The translations under genes were made by a program, and so were the position numbers. Below, piece by piece: positions 56,079-64,000 of a stretch of 64,000 bases of DNA. Positions within the stretch are counted from its first letter, which is position 1. The number at the start of each line of letters is the position of its first letter. The notes beneath the pieces were generated by a model that was given only the letters and a program-made list of their open reading frames with translations, had not been told where the DNA came from and did no database searches. Source of the stretch: Zasmidium citrigriseum (Eukaryota > Ascomycota > Dothideomycetes > Mycosphaerellales > Mycosphaerellaceae); assembly GCA_002786025.1 (NCBI GenBank), contig NHNW01000006.1, positions 62,001-126,000 on the forward strand. Direction: 5' to 3'.

Positions 56079-56603
56079 CTACCTGCCAGTCCGAGTCTTT
56101 CCATTGCCCAGTGGCGTAGGGTTCGAAACAAGTAAAGGCATAGGTGCAACTCCACGGATGCCATCGTGCCTATAACAGACCCATGTTCCTTGCGTGTCGC
56201 GACGCCAAGAGAATATGAGCATGCTCTCCCTCTCTACACCTTCTGGAAAGCCAGAGATCTTCATGAGAACCCAGGTCTTTGCCTTGCCAAATTGAACATC
56301 GGCCGAGATGTTGAGGATGTCGACGTGGTAGTCCGGATGGGCTTTCCGGATCCCTTTCATCTTCAAGAAATGCGCATCTCTCCCTTGGCCTAGGAATATT
56401 CCTACAATGTTCCATCGGAAATCCGGACTCACATGACGGAGGAAAGCAGGATCGTCGTACGCAGACACGTCTGTAACGAATGTTTCTGTCAATTCTTTCA
56501 GTAACTTGGCAGATGCTGTGTCGGCTTTCTTCGTCGCCTGTAGTGACTGTTGTTCATGTTGCTGTGGCGCAGCTCCGCCCTGTGTGCCGTCTTCAGACGC
56601 CAT
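56079..56603 (-). CDS. NTF2/SnoaL-like protein, 174 aa
   Basis: A single exon. ATG 56601-56603 is used because the upstream in-frame start is GTG. The first 40 residues are Gln/Ala-rich. From about residue 45 the pattern fits an NTF2/SnoaL-like fold: ELTETFVTDVSAYDDPAFLRH, then FRWNIVGIF, RKAHPDYHVDILNISADV, KTWVLMKISGFP, SMLIFSWRRDTQGTWVCYRHDGIRG. The WVCYRHDGIRG ending is typical of small SnoaL-like fungal proteins encoded near metabolic genes. Catalytic residues cannot be named. The next gene upstream is divergent. Confidence 0.7.
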   Translation of the reverse strand: MASEDGTQGGAAPQQHEQQSLQATKKADTASAKLLKELTETFVTDVSAYDDPAFLRHVSPDFRWNIVGIFLGQGRDAHFLKMKGIRKAHPDYHVDILNISADVQFGKAKTWVLMKISGFPEGVERESMLIFSWRRDTQGTWVCYRHDGIRGVAPMPLLVSNPTPLGNGKTRTGR

Positions 56604-57470
56604 GGGCCACAAAGTCTGCTCATCGGCCGGGAAACAAGGCAAGGGCTGATAATGAAACGCCGTCTCCACGTGCTAGGCGTCGTACTTGAAGGCTGGCTTT
56701 ACATCATTCTGAATAGCAGGTCCAGCCAACGGATCCCAAAGAATGCCCCGTGTCGGCGGGTTCCCGTGGCTATAAGTTTGCTGTACAACGTCGTGCGCGT
56801 TCGTTCTTGGCGGCGAGATGTTGGGAGACGCCTGGACTTTCCGAACAATTTATTCTCCTCGCCATAGAATGAGTCGTTCTCAGAGATGCGATCGCGGGTT
56901 CGAGATTGATGATGGCGACGAGACCTCACCAATGCGCAGTTCTCGTGGTCGGAGGTGGTCCAGCTCGCTACCTCCTACTATCATAGGAGGCATGGGACCC
57001 TTGCATGTCGGGCTTGGCAGCGGAGCACGGGCCCTTCCCGCAGATGATCGTCAGGCACGCCCGTCGCTCCCTTCGACACTTTCCTCACCACCCAAGCAAT
57101 GCGACTCGTTGGATGAGTAGCGCGAGTCGCAGATTGATGGAGCGACTGTCTCCTCCACCTCCTCAAACACGCTACCGGATGTCGTGCAGACGACGGCGCG
57201 CGGTGGAGGGTTTTGCAGTCTTGCATCCCGATGCTAACCTCCCCCGACCGTCTGGCACGAGGTTGCCAAAGATATCAGAGAATGCGTGCGACCGGGGTTT
57301 GAACGACGCTGGGTGCAGGTGCAGGCGCAGGTGGATGGAGCGCAATGCAGCGATGCATGCACGGAAGGTGCTGTCCCTTTTCTTATTAATTATCGTCCTT
57401 GACGTCTGGTCTCCCTTCCTCTCTACAATCGCCCATTCTACTTACCTACCATCGCCTCATCGCCATTAAC
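56604..57470. other. divergent intergenic region
   Basis: This lies between the NTF2-like gene and the secreted-protein gene. Two plus-strand frames (56818-57120, 57005-57469) are open but Arg/Ser-rich and motif-free. A pyrimidine-rich run just before 57471 suits a fungal transcription start region. Confidence 0.5.
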
Positions 57471-58580
57471 ATGCGCTTCGCCACCATTGTTCCTGCTATC
57501 CTAGCAGCCTTAGCCTACGCAGACACCTCCACCTCCGTCGAGAGCACGCAGACCTGCATTACCAAGTACCGCCCTGCACGTGGAAAGCCATCGCCTCTGC
57601 CAACGAAAACCAAATGCTCCTCCCAGACCATCACCTCAGTCACTACAACCTGCGGCACCAAATCGACTGTGACGGAGACATACATCCCTGATCCTGTCAC
57701 TTTCACCGGAAATGAGACCTTTTCCTACCAGCCGACGGCCGCGACTTACAAGGCTAAACGGGCAGAAGGCTGTTCGACCACTACTACTGTGTAAGCCCTT
57801 CTCGATGCAATCTCCATCACCTTCTCACTGACTCGCCATAGCCACGTTAGCAAGGCCACCGTTTACACCGGATCATACAACGGCACTGTCGCCAAGCGAA
57901 CCGCAAGCCCGCTCGACCGCAGATACCCAGTCGTCCACCAACAACGCAATGCCTTCCGAGCCAATTTGTTCCATTTCGTTGGCCAGAAAGCCGTCAACGC
58001 TGGCCAGAGGGCTGTCGCTGTGGACTGTTTCGATCAAGTCACGACCCATCTGCTAAGCACTTCCACAATTGAAGAGCAGCCAACGACTGTCACGGTCACA
58101 GCCAGCACTCCGACCATCTTTGTCACTCCAGCGATCAAGGCGGTTTCTGCTCCAACTTCGCCAGTCTCGATTACATCTACAATCACCGCTCCAGGGTTCG
58201 TCAACTCGACTGCTGCTGCTGGGACTTGCACCGTCACAGCAGCATCAAGCACAACCACACAACATATCAAATGTGCGCCCACCAACTTAATTGGCGAAGT
58301 CAATGGGTACGGGATTGGCCAAACAGGAGGAAACTCAGCCAACACAAGAGGTCTCGCGCCTGGAAGTGATGCCAGTGCGTGTTGCCAACTCTGTGTCGAT
58401 GACGATGAGTGTGCCGCTTCAGAAGATGATACAGATGCTGGAAACTGCTTTTTGTGGTACACGGAGCCATCATGCGGTCTTGGATTCCAGTACTCCGATG
58501 GTGGACAACAGCTCAAGCCAGGTGAAGGGTTCCTTGTCCAAACCGGCTGCGGAACGATCGAGCCGACGGACGACTTTTGA
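57471..58580 (+). CDS. secreted Thr-rich protein with C-terminal cysteine domain, 352 aa
   Basis: Exons 57471-57790 and 57842-58580 give 353 codons. A signal peptide (MRFATIVPAILAALAYA) is followed by Thr/Ser-rich stretches with some cysteines. Dibasic sites lie near residues 98 (YKAKR), 121 (VAKR) and 128 (LDRR), as for Kex2 processing. The C-terminal 75 residues hold a compact cysteine domain, ACCQLCVDDDECAASE ... NCFLWYTEPSCGLGFQYSDG, resembling PAN/apple-like modules of fungal secreted proteins. It is probably a wall or extracellular protein. Whether the dibasic sites are used is not shown by sequence alone. Confidence 0.75.
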
Positions 58581-59048
58581 ATGATCTCGACAGTATAACA
58601 CCACAGAGCATCTGTACAGCTAAGCACAAGATATGACGACTTAATAATTGGGTATGAAAAGCCACGCCCTTCACGCAAAACAAGATTGAAGAGCGCCGGA
58701 CCAAATAGGACAATGCGATGGGCTTTCGCGGCCTGCTCCGATGATGCGACGTGAGGAGCTCCAGCCACATCTTGGGCTGAGCTCATGCAGAGTGATATAA
58801 TCCAAAACCTTCTTTGCGACCTGTTGTTCAACTTGTTCTCCTCGATCGCTGCGGTGACGCGTGAGCTGGTGAGAGATCCTGTCTTGGTCCTCAGCCACTT
58901 TTCACGTCGCATTCCCTCCTGGTTCCTCAACTCCTGTCAACGTTTCTTGAGGTGTCTTGTGAGAAAGAAGGGCCATTGTTGCAATTGTTCGTTTCGAGAG
59001 ATTTGAGTTGTACTACTGGCGACCGTTCCATTAAGGTCGCGGCGCGAC
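58581..59048. other. intergenic region
   Basis: 3' region of the secreted-protein gene and promoter of the DUF1989 gene on the same strand. No gene is seen. Confidence 0.5.
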
Positions 59049-60781
59049 ATGGCGGAGCTTCAGACCATTCCAGCACGGTAGGTACCGAATGCACTACTAC
59101 GCTCTATTCGTCTGTTGACCTGCTAACTCTATTGCGTAAAGTCACGGCGTTGCTACCTTTGTGCCTAGTGGACAAGTGATCAAGATCGTCAACACCTCCG
59201 GCACACAAGTTATAGACACTTGGGCATTCGCACTACCAAAGCCAGAGCCCAAGGCCGGTGGCGGTCAGGCTGAGGAGCAGCCCAAAGAGGAAGAGAAAGG
59301 CCAGCAGGCTAAAAAGCTCAGTCCGACCCAAGTGAAGAAGTCGGGTGAACTGCCGAGTCAAGAAGAGGCAGAAAAGACCACACAAGAGGCACAAGCAAAG
59401 GCCGACGAGGCGACTGACCAGACGCCAAAGAAGAGTACATGGAGCTCTTATGTGCCATCTCTGGGATTGGGAGGTGGGAAGAAAGAGGACACTTCGGCCC
59501 AAGATGGCGGAAAGAAGAACGAGACTGAACAGCAGAAGAATTCGAGGACATGGGGACAGTACTTCACGGCTGGAAAGGGGTTCAGCTCGTATATCCCGAA
59601 ACAGGCGACTGACACGGTATCTCAATTCGCTGCTCAGGTGAGGCTCATCATTCACGAGAACGAGGTTCTGAAGCTAAGTCTTCACAGCACCAACGAGACA
59701 TGAGCAAATCCTACCTCGAACAACTCCAAGACTTCAGCAAAACACCTGTCGGCGCCGCGGGTATGAAAGGTAAAGTCAGCTGTACGACGACTCGTACACT
59801 AACCATGCTTACCTAGGCCTCTCAGCAATCACGGGGTCCGGCTATGGCGGATCCCTCTACGCAGGTTATCAAGCCTGGAACGCGAAGAATGCGGCGGATG
59901 CTCCTTCCATGGAGTTCATGAGCATGCCTCATACGCGAGCTGCTACGCTTCACCTAACACCGCAGGTCAACGATACGCTGTTGTCGAATGTTCGCGAGCC
60001 GATTTTGACCGTGGTGGAGGATACTTCGCCGGGTGTGCATGACACGTTGATTGCGGCGTGTGATCCACAGCGGTATAAGGGGCTGGGAGTGTCGAAGTGG
60101 GAGGAGCATGGATCTTGCGCGGAGAATCTCGTTCTGGCGTTGAAAGAACTGAATGAGAGGGCTGGACTGAAAGGAGCCAAGGCTGTTGGTGCTGATGTCA
60201 CGATCAACAACGTTCCGGCACCCCTGAACCTCTTCATGAACATTCCCTGGGACGACGAGGGCGATCTGGGCTTCAAGGCACCGAAATCGAAGAAGGGCGA
60301 CTACATCCGTCTGCGAGCCGAGCGAGACGTCGTCGTTGTCATGAGCGCCTGTCCGCAGGATGTTCTTGAAATCAACAACAAGAACCCGACCGACGCCAAC
60401 TTCATCGTCGAAGACAGCGAGGACACGACCAAGGCCGTCAAACGCACGGCTCCCAAGAAGAAAGTTCCTACTCGCAGGACTTCTGCTGCTCCTTCCAGTA
60501 CGCCGTCTACGGTTTCCGCGCAGCCGAAGAAGAAGCCTATCCCGCAGAAGACGCCGCCGGCTAAGAAGCCTGCGAACGCTGTTCAGACTGGAACACCCGG
60601 TGCTCAGCCTGTCAAGAAGCCCGCGCCGCAGCCTGTGAAGAAGACAGCACCTGCTCAACCCGCGAAGGCACCAACAGCAGCTCCAACGAAGAAGCCCGTC
60701 CCGCCCACAGCGAACGGCACGGCTTCACCAGCAGCGAAGAAACCTCCACGGAAGCTGGTCAGACCTCAGGCGGCTGAGTAG
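59049..60781 (+). CDS. DUF1989 (urea carboxylase-associated) protein with insert, 523 aa
   Basis: Exons 59049-59077, 59142-59637, 59688-59769 and 59817-60781 give 524 codons. The start (MAELQTIPARHGVATFVPSG, then IKIVNTSGTQVIDTWAF) and the later MSMPHTRAATLHLTPQVNDTL, DPQRYKGLGVSKWEEHGSCAENL, VPAPLNLFMNIPWD and GDYIRLRAERDVVVVMSACPQD belong to DUF1989. Members are associated with urea carboxylase and aminomethyltransferase-like chemistry. Between the two halves lies an insert of about 185 residues, low complexity and rich in Lys, Glu, Gln and Ala, with a small GSGYGGSLYAGY segment at its end. The C-terminal 110 residues are a Lys/Pro/Ala-rich tail. The reaction is unknown. Confidence 0.85.
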
Positions 60782-61156
60782 ATCAATCACGACGACAGAT
60801 CAGGAAACGAGAAATGACAGGATACGAATTCGGCAGAAGAATGTACAGAACTGGAAAGGGAAAACGGGAAGGGATAGTATGGCGCTGGGGCATCTATTGA
60901 GTTGTTCCGCTGACTTCTGTAATAATAGTGCTTGTTAACATATACGAAACAGATTCCTTCCGAGATCTCGTGAGCACGTGCGTGTCATGCGGGTGATGTG
61001 TCTCGATAGGCGAGATCTTTCTCGATAGATTGCGGTAGGGATGAGTTATATTGACCTTTTTCATAGGAGTGATTGCGAAAATGTCAAGTTTCAGGCACAT
61101 GAACTCCTCACCCAAACACATCAACTACACCCCAAGCACACCCGAACAGAGACACA
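60782..61156. other. convergent intergenic region
   Basis: 3' regions of the DUF1989 gene and the NTF2-like gene. Nothing is recognised. Confidence 0.5.
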
Positions 61157-61759
61157 TCACATCTTCATCAAATCGTCCGGCTTCACCATGCCCCTCTTCA
61201 GCATATACACTAAGGCCTGGCTCGGATCACTGAAAATCTCCGTCCTCTTCAACTTGACACTCTCCCCATCCTTGACATACTCGAACCGGAAAGCACCAGG
61301 AGTCACGCCGTCCCATTCTTTACCCTGAGAGTCCTTGACCTTGGTCTGGTCGCCAGGAGCAGCGAGCGTCCACCACAAGTTCGCAATGCCGAACATACCC
61401 CAGCCGTTAGACGTCTCCCAGCAGAGGAGGAAGGTTGGGTCGTGGCATCTACCAGCACCTTGATCAGTACCACAATCTCTCAACGAGTGATCGGGGATGG
61501 GAGGTGCTCACTGCTCCCTAAACGGCGCATAAACCTCCGCAACAGCTTTGAACGCCGCATCAGCCCCTTCCACGGTCTGGCCGGTGGATTTCTGGAAGAC
61601 AAAGTCCGAGACGTGCCAGTCAGTCGATGGAGCATCCCAGGAGCGGGTGTCGATTAGGTTGACCGTGTAGTCTTCCATCCATTTCATGGCGGGGTGTTTG
61701 CGAGTCTCGTCGTCCCAGGGGCCGTTGTGGATGAAGACGGGTTGGGTTGGGTAGGACAT
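61157..61759 (-). CDS. NTF2/SnoaL-like protein, 179 aa
   Basis: Exons 61512-61759 and 61157-61448 give 180 codons. It starts [20 protein letters not shown]. The fold pattern is that of the NTF2-like superfamily: [51 protein letters not shown], then [33 protein letters not shown] and FRFEYVKDG strands. The 63-nt intron restores the Gln codon at the junction. Unspliced, exon 1 would stop right after REQ. Function is unknown. It is the third NTF2-like gene in the window, but sequence similarity to the other two is not evident. Confidence 0.78.
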
Positions 61760-62393
61760 TTTGATACTGGTTGTTGAGCTGGTGTTGTTCTAGATGGGTG
61801 TGCTTCGATGTTTGGCGATGAATAGTGGGTGGAAGAACCAGGCGAAGGCGAATGTATTTATGATCTCTTGACGGCTACATCTTCAACCAGTTCGTGTCTT
61901 CTGATCGACGTCAGTCCTCAGCTGAGAGATTCAAACGTTCCAGCCAGCCAGCCTTCTTCTCGACCGCTCGTTGTACGTACCTCAGCTCAGAAACCTCAGC
62001 TACAGTCTTCCCATCACGGCCTTGAATCGATGAGGCATGTTCCTTGATGTCGGCGGCCTGGACTGACACGTGCTTTGGGGAGAAAGTGTCAGACCATCAT
62101 GTGGCTTGCGCCTCCTTGGCTTGGACCAATGCGCAGCCTTGGGGGCGTTGCAAGACCTACATCTCCATAAAGAGGCTCGTGCGTTTGGAACAGGTACGAA
62201 GGGACATGGTACTTACTGTCAGGCCATCGCAAGCTGCGATGGGTAAGCAGAAATGGCCGTCATGAGAGCGGCTCACGGTCTGGAAGCCTACAGCCTTGCC
62301 TCCCTCGACACCGCTTCACGATCCAAAGTCAGCTCATATTGAGAGACGCGAAGTTTTAAGAACGATAATTCTCATTCAGGCTTGCCCGGCCTT
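61760..62393. other. intergenic region
   Basis: Upstream region of the NTF2-like gene and 3' region of the cupin gene. No gene is seen. Confidence 0.5.
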
Positions 62394-63142
62394 CTACTCT
62401 GGATGAGTTGGATCTATCCATTTGACAGTCTCAGGCTTCTCGATAGGCTCCACGTCTGGCAGGTTGACTGCGATGGCTTCGCTGTCTGACCGCATCAAGA
62501 CACATTCCAGTTTCTCCTGTAGGCAGTCATATCAGCAAAGTGCTCTTTGAATATTCGAGGAAGACTTACATCGGCAGATGCATTGATCTCTTGGTGTGGT
62601 ACGTAAGGCGGAACGTAGATAAAGTCGCCAGGTCTATTAAAGAGAAGTCAGCAATGTTTCATGACAACGCGAGGCGTATGCTCTCACCCAGCCTCTGCTG
62701 TGAATTGCAACTTGTCTCCCCACCGCATTCGAGCCTTGCCCTTCAAGACGTAAATGACGGATTCGAGATGGCCGTGGTGATGAGCTCCAGTCTTTGCGTC
62801 AGGATGGATGTGGACTGTGCCAGCCCAGAGCTTTTGAGCGCCGACTATGAACGTTCGTCAGTCTGAGTCGTTTCCAAAGGCTTGAGATCTTGATCGATGG
62901 GTATTGAGGAAAGCCGGCTTCACGAGCATCGAGGATGAAAGAAGTATGAATGATGGTACGAAGAGGTCTCGAGACGCACCTCTTGCGAAATTGATAGCAG
63001 CCTTCCTGTCCATTCCCGGCGTCTGAGGCGTATTTCCATCGAGACTGTCAGAGGGAATCACTCTGACTCCAGAGTTCTTCCAGTCGTCCGGAGGTGGGTG
63101 CTCGAGGTCATGGTGGTGGTGATGTTCTGAACTTGATGCCAT
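62394..63142 (-). CDS. small cupin-2 protein, 168 aa
   Basis: Exons 62980-63142, 62688-62844, 62570-62633 and 62394-62516 give 169 codons. After a His-rich start (MASSSEHHHHHDLEHPPPDD), the cupin barrel shows metal motif 1 as TGAHHHGHLESVIYVLKGKA and motif 2 as PGDFIYVPPYVPHQEINAS, joined across two introns. Single-domain cupins of this type are metal-dependent isomerases, dioxygenases or sugar-binding proteins. The ending EKPETVKWIDPTHPE is typical of fungal members. Substrate and metal are unknown. It lies between an NTF2-like gene and an amino-acid permease gene. Confidence 0.88.
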
Positions 63143-63465
63143 TGCTCTCTTTCAATCGTACAGCGATCAGGGTCAGCGATGCAGCTGTAGTATGAGCAGC
63201 TATCGCCTTTGTACCAGAGAAACAACGTGTTTTGTTTGTTATCGGTCTCGCCATAGTGGAGTCGACTGAGGAGAGAGCTTCAAAGTGGGGTCGGCTAGGA
63301 TTCAAGGCGCGAGCAGTGAGAGATTAGATAGCCGAAGAGGTTTCTCAGCAACATGAATATTTGCGAGTGATGAATACACTGCCAGAATTGTTGTTCTGGA
63401 GCTTCGTTCCGTTCCGTTGACGAGTTCATATACGTACAATTGAGTAGGCCACCTGCAGGCCATCG
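63143..63465. other. intergenic region
   Basis: Promoter of the cupin gene and 3' region of the permease gene. No gene is seen. Confidence 0.5.
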
Positions 63466-64000
63466 CTACTCCCAAATATGCCGAATCTTCTGCCATCCCT
63501 TGAACTCCCTACCAGGCGTCTCTTCTGCTATACACTCTTCCAATCCAGTGTGTAGATCGACTTCCATAGGAGGATGTGCCCAGGGGTCGCTCCAGGTGTA
63601 AATTCGATGGCCAACGTAGAAGACCAAGAACAGAGGGATGCCGACATAAGCTGTCATGAACGCCGACACGCTCCAGTTCTGCGGCCAGAACACGGTGAAG
63701 CCATTCACAAGCAGCAAAACGAAGAAGCAGACCATTGCGAACCAGCTACCGAAAGGCTGGATCTTGGAGTGGTAGGGCAGCTGATCGTAGGTAATGCCCT
63801 GCGCTTTGCAGGCTTTCTGGAAGCGGATGTAGACGATAGCACAGCAGATCCAGCTGATGAATCCAGAGGTGTTGGTCAAGTTGACTATAAGCAAAGGGTA
63901 GAAGGTCAGTAGATGCCAGAAATATGTTGCAGGATGGCTTTTGCCCTTCATACCGAACCAGTTGAAGACCACAGCGCTAGAGTTAGCAACGTTGAGGTAC
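63466..64000 (-). CDS. amino-acid permease, C-terminal part; 5' end outside window
   Basis: The visible exons are 63954-64000 and 63466-63884, joined by a 69-nt intron (donor GTATGA, acceptor TTATAG). The translation YLNVANSSAVVFNWF|VNLTNTSGFISWICCAIVYI is the conserved late-helix region of fungal AAT/YAT amino-acid permeases. It is followed by RFQKACKAQGI, SWFAMVCFFVLLLVNGF, a final helix pair and the C-terminal WQKIRHIWE. These carriers import amino acids with protons across the plasma membrane. Substrate range cannot be told from this fragment. Most of the gene lies to the right of the window. Confidence 0.9.
   Translation of the reverse strand, partial: YLNVANSSAVVFNWFGMKGKSHPATYFWHLLTFYPLLIVNLTNTSGFISWICCAIVYIRFQKACKAQGITYDQLPYHSKIQPFGSWFAMVCFFVLLLVNGFTVFWPQNWSVSAFMTAYVGIPLFLVFYVGHRIYTWSDPWAHPPMEVDLHTGLEECIAEETPGREFKGWQKIRHIWE

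Noticed and set aside
59233..60658. Minus-strand frames of 140 and 234 codons
   Set aside because: They are antisense of the DUF1989 gene; Leu/Arg-rich composition mirrors its Lys/Glu-rich insert and tail.
1..64000. Transposon, tRNA, rRNA or CRISPR content
   Set aside because: No transposase or reverse-transcriptase motifs, long terminal repeats, B-box-like tRNA sequence, rRNA core or regularly spaced repeats were seen on either strand.

Overview
This window is nuclear DNA of a filamentous ascomycete (Pezizomycotina, most likely Dothideomycetes). The class is inferred from gene content and gene style and was not tested by any search. Supporting signs are dense genes on both strands, short introns (mostly 45-70 nt) with GTRNGY donors, CTRAY branch points and YAG acceptors, and families typical of these fungi: a HET-domain protein, Zn(II)2Cys6 and bZIP-DUF3425 regulators, F-box proteins, an AA11-like LPMO and Dal5-like transporters. 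No rRNA, tRNA, CRISPR array or recognisable transposon was seen. Exon structures were rebuilt by hand by joining reading frames at splice consensus. In each multi-exon model (apart from the two genes cut by the window edges) the summed exon length is a multiple of three.

Layout. 1-10.6 kb: the 3' part of a DHA1-type MFS transporter, a two-exon secreted protein of unknown family, a stop-ridden reading frame read as a pseudogene, a small membrane protein, an HpcH/HpaI-type aldolase divergent from a 13-exon Dal5-like MFS transporter, and a small secreted cysteine-containing protein with a TATA box. 11-24.4 kb: a tiny C2H2 protein, a stand-alone DnaJ-type cysteine-rich protein, a multi-pass membrane protein, a zinc-knuckle F-box protein, a bZIP factor, a second F-box protein and a Zn2Cys6 factor. 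25.7-35.5 kb: a vacuolar Ca2+/H+ exchanger, a coiled-coil membrane protein, a HET-domain protein and an aldo/keto reductase. 36.5-48.5 kb: a GPI-type fasciclin protein, an AA11-like LPMO, an NTF2-like protein, a mitochondrial-type PP2C, two proteins of unknown function and a HAD phosphatase. 49.5-53.2 kb: an MFS transporter divergent from a TauD-type dioxygenase. 53.3-64 kb: an LPQEIRDxIY-motif protein, a ubiquitin-like/zinc-finger protein, two more NTF2-like proteins, a secreted protein with dibasic sites, a DUF1989 enzyme, a cupin and the 3' part of an amino-acid permease.

Working together. Two pairs look like small catabolic modules sharing a promoter: aldolase plus MFS (5.9-9.6 kb) and MFS plus 2-oxoglutarate dioxygenase (49.5-53.2 kb). 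The rest looks like ordinary accessory and housekeeping content. No multi-gene defence or secondary-metabolite cluster with a backbone enzyme is present.
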